DNA of 64,000 nt from an uncultured Chloroflexota bacterium (lineage in GTDB: Bacteria; Chloroflexota; Anaerolineae; Anaerolineales; Anaerolineaceae), in NCBI GenBank assembly GCA_902786265.1, contig CADACE010000017.1, positions 1-64,000 on the forward strand, in the 5' to 3' direction. A program made the translations under genes and the position numbers. This document shows positions 24,591 to 32,359 of this stretch, in pieces. How positions within the stretch are numbered: the first letter of the stretch is position 1; each line of letters starts with the position of its first letter. The notes below the pieces were generated by a model. It worked only from the letters and a program-made list of their open reading frames with translations, did no database searches and was not told the origin of the DNA.

Positions 24591-26531
24591 ATGAAAAAGG
24601 CCGTTATATTAATTGTTTTATTATTATGCATTGCAATTAATGCTTATGCTCAGGATGCTGAGCCTGAGGTGTTCACATACGGAGAATGGCAATATCAGGC
24701 AAATGATACAGGCTTGACAATCACAGAATATACAGGAACAGCGAAGAATGTCGTCGTTCCTAATGAAATTGAGGGAAAGACTGTGAACGGTCTGGCGGAA
24801 AGCCTTTTCCTGAATTACATGAGTCTGGAAAAGGTGGTAATCCCTAACAGCGTAACAGTGCTGGGCAAATTTGTGTTTCAGGGATGCGGAAATCTTAAAG
24901 AAGTGGCTCTGCCGCTGAATATCAAAACGATCCCGGAAAGCGCCTTTGAGTATTGCGGTTCGCTGGAAACCATTGCAATACCCGGAAGTGTGACAAGCAT
25001 TGCAAAGAAGGCTTTCAAGGACTGCGGTGCTTTGAGCATTATCAATTTGCCGGGAGAACTCTCATCAGTCGGTGAGTCTGCTTTTGAAAACTGCTCATCA
25101 CTGCGAATCATTAATGTTTCCAGAAGCCTGTCGACTGTGAGCGCCAATGCGTTCAAAGGAACTGCCTGGCTTGAGGGTCAGACGGATGAATTCGTATTTA
25201 TTGGACGCGGGATCCTGCTGCGCTATAACGGCGATGCCGCTCGTGTGGAGGTCCCCTACGGTACGGTTGCAATCGCTAATGCCTTTGACGGAAATGCGAA
25301 GGTCGAAAGCGTCTTTTTGCCGGATACCGTACGGCGGATCATGATGTATGCTTTCCATGACGCGGTGAACCTGACGAGCATCAACTTTCCTCAATATCTT
25401 ACTACTATCGGAAGCGGCGCTTTCTGGGGATGCCGGCGGCTGGAGTCCGCAGATCTGCCTGAAAGCCTGACAAGTATCGGTTCCAATGCTTTCCGCGGAT
25501 GCGAACGGCTGACAGCGCTCGCTTTCCCCTCAAAGGTAAAGAAAATTGAATCCTATGTGGGCGGCAGCTGCGCGTCGCTGACCGATGTGCGTATCCCCGC
25601 TGCCGTGACCTCGTTCCATAAAAATGCTTTTGCAAAATCTCCGAATGTCAACATTCAAATTGCAGCAGGGGCTGATGTTGAGCAGATCCTGATCGACAAT
25701 GGCATTTCCTATACATACTATAACCAGCAGAATGACGACTTCATTTATAACTCTGATGGTGAAAGCGTGAATATCGTACGCTATATCGGCAATCTCTATG
25801 ATGTCGAGGTTCCCGCGGAAATTGACGGCATGCCTGTGACTGCTATCGGAGTCGCAGCCTTCCAGAACAATCCATCCGTGCGTCGTGTGAAGCTGCCTTT
25901 GACTGTCAAAACCATTAATGACTGGGCTTTTTCTTATATGGATGACCTTCAGGCTGTTTCTTTACAGTCAGGATTGGAATCCATCGGTGCCAATGTCTTC
26001 ACCGGCGACCCGGTTCTGCCTGAGCTAAAGCTGCCCGGGAGTCTGACAAGTATAGGTGTTAATCTCCTCGATAAGAACATATCGACAAAGCTTTGCGCGG
26101 TGGAAGGCACCATGAGTTATGACCAGCTGATAAATGATGGCTATTGGGTACTGCCGATGAACCAGTGCAGTCCCGATGAAGTGATGCTGGATCAGTGGGA
26201 AGTCGCGAATCTGACCGTTGGCATGACGGTCGATCCCTCTATGGTAGGGTCTATGAATACCCCATCCGCATTGCTTACTGCTCGTTATGGAGATAATATT
26301 GATGTCATCCGTATTCCAGACGGTACTACTGAAGTGACGGCGGATTTGATCAGCGGAGCCGGTTCCAATCTGATCCTCTCCGTTCCCGAGGGAGTGACTG
26401 CCATAGATCCCGCGATTCTCAGCGGCCGTATCATTACTATAGTCGGCCGCACGGGTACCTATGCCGAGACGTTCGCCCGGGAGAACAATGTCAAGTTTGT
26501 CGTTCGTGTGAACACCTGGCTGGGACAATAA
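24591..26531 (+). CDS. BspA-type leucine-rich-repeat surface protein
   Basis: The start is fixed by AAAGGAG and an immediately following signal peptide (MKKAVILIVLLLCIAINAYA). The 646-residue secreted protein contains two blocks of LRR_5 (BspA-like) repeats, about 60-340 and 385-500. The repeat theme is a short strand such as LETIAIPGSVTSIAKKAFKDC. A final region (about 580-635) has further repeat-like turns ending GRTGTYAETFARENN, a typical BspA C-terminal unit. No LPxTG, choline-binding or membrane anchor is visible. Such proteins mediate adhesion or ligand binding. Transcribed alone. Confidence 0.88.
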   Translation: MKKAVILIVLLLCIAINAYAQDAEPEVFTYGEWQYQANDTGLTITEYTGTAKNVVVPNEIEGKTVNGLAESLFLNYMSLEKVVIPNSVTVLGKFVFQGCGNLKEVALPLNIKTIPESAFEYCGSLETIAIPGSVTSIAKKAFKDCGALSIINLPGELSSVGESAFENCSSLRIINVSRSLSTVSANAFKGTAWLEGQTDEFVFIGRGILLRYNGDAARVEVPYGTVAIANAFDGNAKVESVFLPDTVRRIMMYAFHDAVNLTSINFPQYLTTIGSGAFWGCRRLESADLPESLTSIGSNAFRGCERLTALAFPSKVKKIESYVGGSCASLTDVRIPAAVTSFHKNAFAKSPNVNIQIAAGADVEQILIDNGISYTYYNQQNDDFIYNSDGESVNIVRYIGNLYDVEVPAEIDGMPVTAIGVAAFQNNPSVRRVKLPLTVKTINDWAFSYMDDLQAVSLQSGLESIGANVFTGDPVLPELKLPGSLTSIGVNLLDKNISTKLCAVEGTMSYDQLINDGYWVLPMNQCSPDEVMLDQWEVANLTVGMTVDPSMVGSMNTPSALLTARYGDNIDVIRIPDGTTEVTADLISGAGSNLILSVPEGVTAIDPAILSGRIITIVGRTGTYAETFARENNVKFVVRVNTWLGQ

Positions 26532-26851
26532 TTGACAGCAGAAGTCCTGATATTTCTTTGCATTGTAATGAGCAGAGAAGCAGAACCGGCTGAAATTTTT
26601 GAAACTTTTTACCAAATAAAAATGATCCGCTCATACCGATTATCCGGCAGGGCGGATTTTTACGTTTAAAAGTTACAAAACAGAGTCAGAAAATAAATAT
26701 GGAATGATATGAATTTGTAAAAAATGGATATTCAGCAAGAGTTCAGAAGAGAACAAGAATCACTGTGTTGAGGTTATAGTGTGCATTATTTTTGATTTAT
26801 TAATTAGAATTGATAATTATTTATGTTGACCGGTTTTCAGGAGTTACAGTT
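26532..26851. other. Intergenic region with a weak terminator
   Basis: ATCCGC (26625-26630) pairs with GCGGAT (26652-26657), followed by TTTT; it probably ends the LRR transcript. The rest is AT-rich with no supported gene. Confidence 0.45.
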
Positions 26852-27262
26852 ATGATTTATCCTATCATACACGATCCATTCTTTTTGTCGCAGAAATCAG
26901 AAACAGCCGATGTATCGGATAAACCTGTGATCAATGATCTTCTCGATACACTCCGTGCAAATCTCGACGGGTGTGTAGGCATGGCAGCGAATATGATCGG
27001 AATAAAGAAGAAAATCATTGTTTTCTGTAAGGGAAGCAGACAGATGGTGATGGTGAATCCGGAAATCACTGCGAAGTTTGGTGAATATGAAACGGAAGAA
27101 GGCTGTCTGTCTCTTTCCGGTGTACGAAAAACAAAGCGATATCGAAAAATCACCGTCAAATTTCAGGATCAGGATTTCAAATACCATATCGGCACCTATG
27201 ATGGATTTACCGCACAGATAATTCAGCATGAGGTTGACCATCTGGAAGGTATTCTGATATAA
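26852..27262 (+). CDS. Peptide deformylase-like protein
   Basis: The start at 26852 follows AGGAG by ten bases and gives the usual N-terminus MIYPIIHDPFFLSQKSE. The 136-residue protein has the deformylase motifs EGCLS (metal Cys85) and QHEVDH (His126, Glu127, His130). Motif I reads GMAANMIG, with Met where classical enzymes have Gln (GxGLAAxQ). That Gln helps hold the formyl group, so activity may be altered. I recall short Met-variant proteins of this kind from other Clostridia, so it is a lineage type and not a local mutation. It is probably not the essential general enzyme. Confidence 0.85.
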   Translation: MIYPIIHDPFFLSQKSETADVSDKPVINDLLDTLRANLDGCVGMAANMIGIKKKIIVFCKGSRQMVMVNPEITAKFGEYETEEGCLSLSGVRKTKRYRKITVKFQDQDFKYHIGTYDGFTAQIIQHEVDHLEGILI

Positions 27263-27359
27263 GAGCAGAAGGATTGTGAAGTAAAATGGAATCTGAGGAC
27301 CGGGATGGAAAATGGTCAGATGATCCAAAGTAAAAAAAATCTGACATAAGGAGATTGAT

Positions 27360-28010
27360 ATGAACAAGAAAGAAAATGGAGAACGTAAACTGACTGAAGC
27401 GGAGAAAATCCGTCTCGAAGCTTTTACTGAACAGGTAGCTGCTTTGGAAAAGGACGGATATGTAAAAACTGATCTGACGATCAGCGCTGACAAAGCCAAT
27501 ATCATCGGGCCGTTATATGGGTTCCTGACGGCACTGCCGTTTATCGTATTGTATTTTATTATCAATCCGCAGCCGTTGTTTTGGGGAAAACTCGGATTAT
27601 TAAAAACGACGCTCCTGGTTATCTTTTATTTCGTTCTGGTTATTCTGCATGAACTGATCCATGGTCTCACATGGAGCCGGTTTACGAAAAACGGGTTCCG
27701 CAGCATCTCCTTCGGTGTTATCTGGCGCTCTTTGAATCCTTACTGCACCTGCAGTGAACCGTTGAGTAAAACCCACTATATGACCGGATCGCTGATGCCC
27801 TGGTTTGTTTTGGGAATCCTGCCGTGCATTGCAGCTCTGATCATACCCAGCGGGTTTCTGCTTTTTATCGGTGTAATCATGGTTTTGTCAGCGGGCGGAG
27901 ATCTGCTGATTGTTCAGATGATGCTTGCCCGGAAGTCTGACGGCGAATTGTTGTTTCTGGATCACCCGACAGACATCGGATTGGTATGTCTGGAGAAAAA
28001 ACAGCAGTAA
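27360..28010 (+). CDS. DUF3267-type membrane metalloprotease-like protein
   Basis: The 216-residue protein has four or so membrane helices and a zinc-protease motif HELIH (His97, Glu98, His101) in the second helix, as in DUF3267 and site-2-protease-like families. A later helix pair (about 140-185) could supply the third metal ligand. The function of DUF3267 is not established. AAGGAG precedes the ATG. It sits about 100 bases after the deformylase-like gene. Confidence 0.8.
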   Translation: MNKKENGERKLTEAEKIRLEAFTEQVAALEKDGYVKTDLTISADKANIIGPLYGFLTALPFIVLYFIINPQPLFWGKLGLLKTTLLVIFYFVLVILHELIHGLTWSRFTKNGFRSISFGVIWRSLNPYCTCSEPLSKTHYMTGSLMPWFVLGILPCIAALIIPSGFLLFIGVIMVLSAGGDLLIVQMMLARKSDGELLFLDHPTDIGLVCLEKKQQ

Positions 28011-28106
28011 GAAAGGTATGCAAACATTCCGTCAAACAGGAACCGTTTTGATGAACCGGATGGTATATATTTCAAATTATTTTCGAATATGTAAACGGCG
28101 GAAATT

Positions 28107-28868
28107 ATGAACATCGCACTGGTGCAAAGCCGGATTTTCTGGGAAGACAGGGAAAGAAACCTGGCAAAAGCGGAAGAATATATTTCATGCAATCCCGGTA
28201 CGGAATTATTTCTCTTCCCGGAAATGAGTTTCACGGGTTTCTCGATGAACACGTCCAAGACAGCCGATAGAGATCAGGAAACTGTCAATGCAGTAAGGAA
28301 AATAGCGGTTCAATACGGTGTTTCCGCGGGATTTGGCTGGGTTCGGCAAAATGGCGATAAATGTGAAAACGTATATACCATTTTGGATCATAAGGGACAA
28401 ATTATATCGGAATATGTGAAAATACATCCATTTTCTTTTGCCGGAGAAGATAAACTCTTTTCCGGAGGAACAAATCTATCCGTATACAGAATCGGAAATA
28501 TTCCGTTTACAACTTTTATCTGTTATGATCTGCGTTTCCCTGAATTATTCAGACAGGTATGTAAAGAAGTGCACGCTGTCATTATCCCCGCGAATTGGCC
28601 GGCAAAACGTGCTGAACACTGGAAGGCACTTCTGCGGGCACGCTCAATAGAAAATCAGGTATATATCTTTGCTGTCAATTGTGCCGGTGAAATGGATTCC
28701 CTTTATTACAGCGGGGACTCCTGTATTATTGATCCGAACGGAGATATTCTCATGAGCCTTTCAGGGAAAGAAGGCATTTTGAAGTTTGATTTTATTGATA
28801 ATACGGATCGATACAGAAACGCATTCCCGGTTTTGAATGATATCAGATCTGACATTTTTTCAGTATAA
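28107..28868 (+). CDS. Carbon-nitrogen hydrolase (nitrilase superfamily, omega-amidase-like)
   Basis: The 253-residue protein has the nitrilase-superfamily triad: Glu39 in FLFPEMSFTGF, Lys105 in EYVKIHPFSFAGE and Cys139 in TFICYDLRFPELFR. The wording around the cysteine is that of Nit2/YafV-like omega-amidases, which hydrolyse alpha-keto-glutaramate or -succinamate. The context does not reveal the substrate. Only a weak ribosome binding site is visible. Confidence 0.87.
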   Translation: MNIALVQSRIFWEDRERNLAKAEEYISCNPGTELFLFPEMSFTGFSMNTSKTADRDQETVNAVRKIAVQYGVSAGFGWVRQNGDKCENVYTILDHKGQIISEYVKIHPFSFAGEDKLFSGGTNLSVYRIGNIPFTTFICYDLRFPELFRQVCKEVHAVIIPANWPAKRAEHWKALLRARSIENQVYIFAVNCAGEMDSLYYSGDSCIIDPNGDILMSLSGKEGILKFDFIDNTDRYRNAFPVLNDIRSDIFSV

Positions 28869-28907
28869 TATTGAAAAAGATATTATCCAAGATATTATCC
28901 GGACTGC

Positions 28908-28936
28908 TGCGGTACTTTGCGGCATTCTGTTATAAT
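28908..28936 (+). promoter_or_regulatory. Promoter for the MBL-fold gene
   Basis: TGCGGT (28908-28913), a 17-base spacer and TG-T-TATAAT (hexamer 28931-28936) form an extended -10 promoter about 55 bases before the start. Confidence 0.55.
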
Positions 28937-28989
28937 TTTTCGGCAAAGATTTTCACAGACAATTCAATTGAAAATATAAGCAGGATGGT

Positions 28990-29688
28990 ATGTCAGATAT
29001 AAATATTATTCAAATTAATCAGAATACCTGGCGTATAGAAGACCAGGACGTGCGTTTTTTTCTCCTGACCGGATCAGAAAAAGCTTTATTGATCGATTCC
29101 GGCATGAATGTCCATAACGCGAAGGATATTGCAGAATCTCTGACAGAGCTTCCGGTCAGCTTACTGAATACGCATTCGGACCGCGACCATATCGGCAGCA
29201 ACAGCCAGTTTGAACACTTTTATATGCACCCGGCGGAGGAAGCCCATTATCGGGAATCCGGTGGCACAGGTGAGCTGATCCCCGTTATGGATGAAGATAT
29301 CCTTGATCTCGGAAACAGAAAACTGAAGATCATTGACCTTCCCGGGCATACTCCGGGAAGCATTGCGGTTTTGGATACAGCCAACCGGGTGTTGATAAGC
29401 GGTGATCCGATTCAGGAGAACGGCAGGATCTTTATGTTTGGAAATCACCGTGATATGAGCAGCTATATCAAAAGCCTTGAGCGCTTGGAACAGTTCCGCG
29501 GCGAATTTGACGAGATATGGCCATCACATGCGGCTATTCCCGTTTCACCGGATCTGATACATAAACTTCGCGAGGGTGCAGCCGGTATATGTGAGGGGAA
29601 ATATACCGGTGCGGATATTGAAATGTTCGGGAAAAAAGTTGTGTTATACGATATCGGTTTTACTGCTTTCTTATGCGATAAGAAATGA
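28990..29688 (+). CDS. MBL-fold metallo-hydrolase
   Basis: The 232-residue protein has the metallo-beta-lactamase fold signature with a substitution: the metal motif reads His62-x-Asp64-x-Asp66-His67 (THSDRDH) where HxHxDH is usual. Other ligands are probably the His in DLPGHTPGS, the Asp in LISGDPI and the His in PSHAAIPV. Members hydrolyse lactones, thioesters or phosphodiesters. The Asp substitution is found in a subset of the superfamily. The cytoplasmic substrate is unknown. Confidence 0.86.
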   Translation: MSDINIIQINQNTWRIEDQDVRFFLLTGSEKALLIDSGMNVHNAKDIAESLTELPVSLLNTHSDRDHIGSNSQFEHFYMHPAEEAHYRESGGTGELIPVMDEDILDLGNRKLKIIDLPGHTPGSIAVLDTANRVLISGDPIQENGRIFMFGNHRDMSSYIKSLERLEQFRGEFDEIWPSHAAIPVSPDLIHKLREGAAGICEGKYTGADIEMFGKKVVLYDIGFTAFLCDKK

Positions 29689-29744
29689 GCAGTTTGCGGT
29701 TCGTTTCTGATCGAATATTTTGATATAAAAGGATTCATTTAATT

Positions 29745-30710
29745 ATGGAACAAAGCAATGCTAAAAATGTATTCTCCCGCCTTGGATTTGCTCAGGCAGC
29801 GGGAGGTGTCGCTGCAGCAATTTTGGGAAGATTGGTTCTGATGCCGCTTGTTACCGGAGAAAATCTGCAGAAGACTTTTGATGCAGTCGGTCCTTCAGGC
29901 CTTTTATTGATGGTTTATATCCCGCAGTTCATTTATCTGCTGGTATATTGGCTGATCGTAAGACCGATGCCCATAATGGATTGGCAAAAGGAAACCCCCG
30001 GCTTCAAAAAAATCGCCGAGATTTTCCTGATGATGTATGCCGTTTCGGGCGTGATCAATCAAATCGGTACTGCTATTACAAAATCCGCTCCGGCGGGAGG
30101 CACCATGCAGCTGGATTTACTCGCGAAGATGCAGACAACCAAACTCCCGATAGGGATCCTGATCCCTGTGGTCATAGGACCGATATTGGAGGAACTGATT
30201 TTCCGGAAGCTTATGCTCGACAGGACCAGAGGGTATGGCGAAAAGACTGCCATTATTTTTTCAGCGATCTGCTTCGGCCTTTTCCATGGGAACCTGACAC
30301 AGTTCCTCTATGCAGGCTGTGTCGGTCTGTTCCTTGGGTATGTTTACTGCAAGACCGGGAAGGTCCTGTATACGATCATTATGCATATGCTGCTGAATGC
30401 CTGCAGTTCGGCGATCCTGTTGGTGCTTCCGATTCTTGAAAGCTCACATGCGGATGGCGCGGTAATCGCAATCATCGGATTGGGACTGATTTTGATCGTA
30501 CTCGGTTTTATGACTGTTGCTGGGTTTATCCTTCTGATCAATTGGATCAGGAAGAAAAAGTTCATACTGGATGATTCGATGCCGGATCGTATTCCTGAGG
30601 GCGAGGTACTGAAAACCGTTTATCTGAACCCCGGGGTGATGGTGCTGTTTGCGGTTGAAATTTTGGGCATCATCGCCGATCTGTTCAACATTGATCTTCA
30701 TTTGGGATAA
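29745..30710 (+). CDS. CPBP family intramembrane protease
   Basis: The 321-residue protein has about eight membrane helices and the CPBP motifs Glu149-Glu150 with Arg154 (LEELIFRK) and His181 (GLFHGN), then a third motif in TIIMHMLLNAC. It is unrelated in detail to the CPBP protein at 11273 beyond the shared family. Such proteases cleave membrane or surface proteins. It is 57 bases from the MBL gene and may be co-transcribed. A terminator follows. Confidence 0.87.
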   Translation: MEQSNAKNVFSRLGFAQAAGGVAAAILGRLVLMPLVTGENLQKTFDAVGPSGLLLMVYIPQFIYLLVYWLIVRPMPIMDWQKETPGFKKIAEIFLMMYAVSGVINQIGTAITKSAPAGGTMQLDLLAKMQTTKLPIGILIPVVIGPILEELIFRKLMLDRTRGYGEKTAIIFSAICFGLFHGNLTQFLYAGCVGLFLGYVYCKTGKVLYTIIMHMLLNACSSAILLVLPILESSHADGAVIAIIGLGLILIVLGFMTVAGFILLINWIRKKKFILDDSMPDRIPEGEVLKTVYLNPGVMVLFAVEILGIIADLFNIDLHLG

Positions 30711-30812
30711 AAAGACCGCAGTATTATTTCAAGGTCCGGACTTTTCCGTAAGAAAAATATATTTCAGCATCTGTGTGATGTTTATGCAGAGCTTCAGATA
30801 CAAATAACAAAG

Positions 30813-30847
30813 ACATCTCCTGCCTGAATTGAGCCGGAGATGTTTTT
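30813..30847 (+). terminator. Terminator after the CPBP gene
   Basis: ACATCTCC (30813-30820) pairs with GGAGATGT (30836-30843), followed by TTTTG. Confidence 0.7.
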
Positions 30848-31151
30848 GATGTATGACGGGCATCCGGAGCGATTATGCGGATGTTCCCATTTTGCTGATT
30901 AATTCCGGTAAACGGTTTTACGGAACCTTTGACGTGATTCCGTTGCATTTTTGAAAAATGCGGATAGATTTCTGAATTATGTCAATGATCTCTCTTCCTG
31001 ACGACTGTCTATGACGGTTTGAACTCATAAGAATATCCCTTGATTCACGGATGGCGTTAAACCGTCGGAATATGTCACCATTCATACTGTTCAGATGAAA
31101 TAAAATAAGATATTTTTTTTTATTACAACCTGTGTGAAGGGAGATTTCTCT
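30848..31151. other. Upstream region of gene set A with an inverted repeat
   Basis: GACGGTTT (31013-31020) is mirrored by AAACCGTC (31059-31066), 38 bases apart. An A/T-rich stretch with a possible -10 (TAAAAT, near 31104) follows, and GAAGGGAG sits before the transporter start. The repeat may be a regulator site but differs from the AraC-type repeats at 41661. No gene is supported. Confidence 0.4.
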
Positions 31152-32330
31152 ATGGCTAAGGGCAGTAAAAATAATGCACCCGGCAGTCTTGCGGTTGCGT
31201 TAGGTGTAGGTTTTGTATGGTTTACCAGCCAGTTTGGCGGCGGTTTTGCTTCAGGAACTCAGCTTTATCAGTATTTCATCAATTTCGGCATCTGGTGTCT
31301 GGCTACTCCCGCGATCGCGCAGCTGTTCCAGGCGTTTTTTCAATGGTATGCCCTGCGGTTTGCTTACGAACATAAGACAGTAAACTACCGCGACTTTTGC
31401 GATCAGTTTTATGGAAAATTCCGGGTAGTTTTTTCAAATCTTTATGAAGTTGTCTACCTGATGCTCATTCTGCTTGCCCCGTCCATTGCCTTCGCGACCG
31501 GCGGCTCAACACTCAATGAACTGACAGGGATCCCCTATATCATCTGTACTGTGATCGTGGGGATCCTTATTTATATCGTGGCACTTTTCAATACCGATAT
31601 GATCCGCAAAGCGGCAACGATCGTTTCCTATGTGCTCATCATCGGTGTGCTGATCGTTTTTATTCCCAACATCATCGCCGAATGGGGCGACATTATGGAT
31701 GCCATCCACCAGATGTCTGCCGGTGCGCTTCCTGTAGGCGCCTCAGGCCCTGGCGGGTTTGGCCCCGCACTGTGGAATTGTATTCTTTACGGGGCTTACC
31801 ATGTCGCTTCCATTGGCCTTTACGTTGCTCACGCGCAGAAATTCACCGAAGAAAAACAATGCTTCACCAGTATGGCTTACGGGTTCATTATTAACGCTGT
31901 CGTGATCTCACTCGTCAACTTCGGCCTGCTGGCTGTCGCGATGAATCCGGAACTGCCGAACTACTCCGTTTATACGCTGTTGTTTGCGCAGCGCGGTGTG
32001 ATCCCGGGTGTTCTGGCTCCGATGGTTTCCATCCTGATCATTATCGGCTCTGTATTCTCCGGTGTCAACATGATCACCGGCTTTGTCAACCGCGTTGTTA
32101 CCGGCCTTGAGAAAAATGAATCCGAAGCGGACACACAAAAGAAACGCACTCTGCGCACCAGAATTACTGCTCTGGCATGCACACTGCTCACCTTCGGCAT
32201 CGCCCAGTTCGGGCTGCTGCCGCTGGTTCGGAAAGGTTACAGCTATCTCGGCTTCGCCTGCATCGTGGTCATCGTGATCCCGTTCCTGATCCGTATGGTC
32301 CTTGAACTGCTGGGCGTTGTGAAGAAATAA
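31152..32330 (+). CDS. YkvI-like membrane transporter (APC/LeuT superfamily)
   Basis: The 392-residue protein has about ten to eleven membrane helices. Its first helix carries FGGGFASGTQLYQYFINFG, close to the GAGFASGQE signature of the YkvI family, distant relatives of amino-acid and branched-chain transporters of the LeuT fold. The start at 31152 is preferred because GAAGGGAG precedes it. It opens gene set A, 29 bases before the ACP-hydrolase gene, so it probably imports the substrate of that hydrolase. The substrate is unknown. Confidence 0.78.
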   Translation: MAKGSKNNAPGSLAVALGVGFVWFTSQFGGGFASGTQLYQYFINFGIWCLATPAIAQLFQAFFQWYALRFAYEHKTVNYRDFCDQFYGKFRVVFSNLYEVVYLMLILLAPSIAFATGGSTLNELTGIPYIICTVIVGILIYIVALFNTDMIRKAATIVSYVLIIGVLIVFIPNIIAEWGDIMDAIHQMSAGALPVGASGPGGFGPALWNCILYGAYHVASIGLYVAHAQKFTEEKQCFTSMAYGFIINAVVISLVNFGLLAVAMNPELPNYSVYTLLFAQRGVIPGVLAPMVSILIIIGSVFSGVNMITGFVNRVVTGLEKNESEADTQKKRTLRTRITALACTLLTFGIAQFGLLPLVRKGYSYLGFACIVVIVIPFLIRMVLELLGVVKK

Positions 32331-32359
32331 TTTGTCATTATATTACAAGGAGGTTTTTT

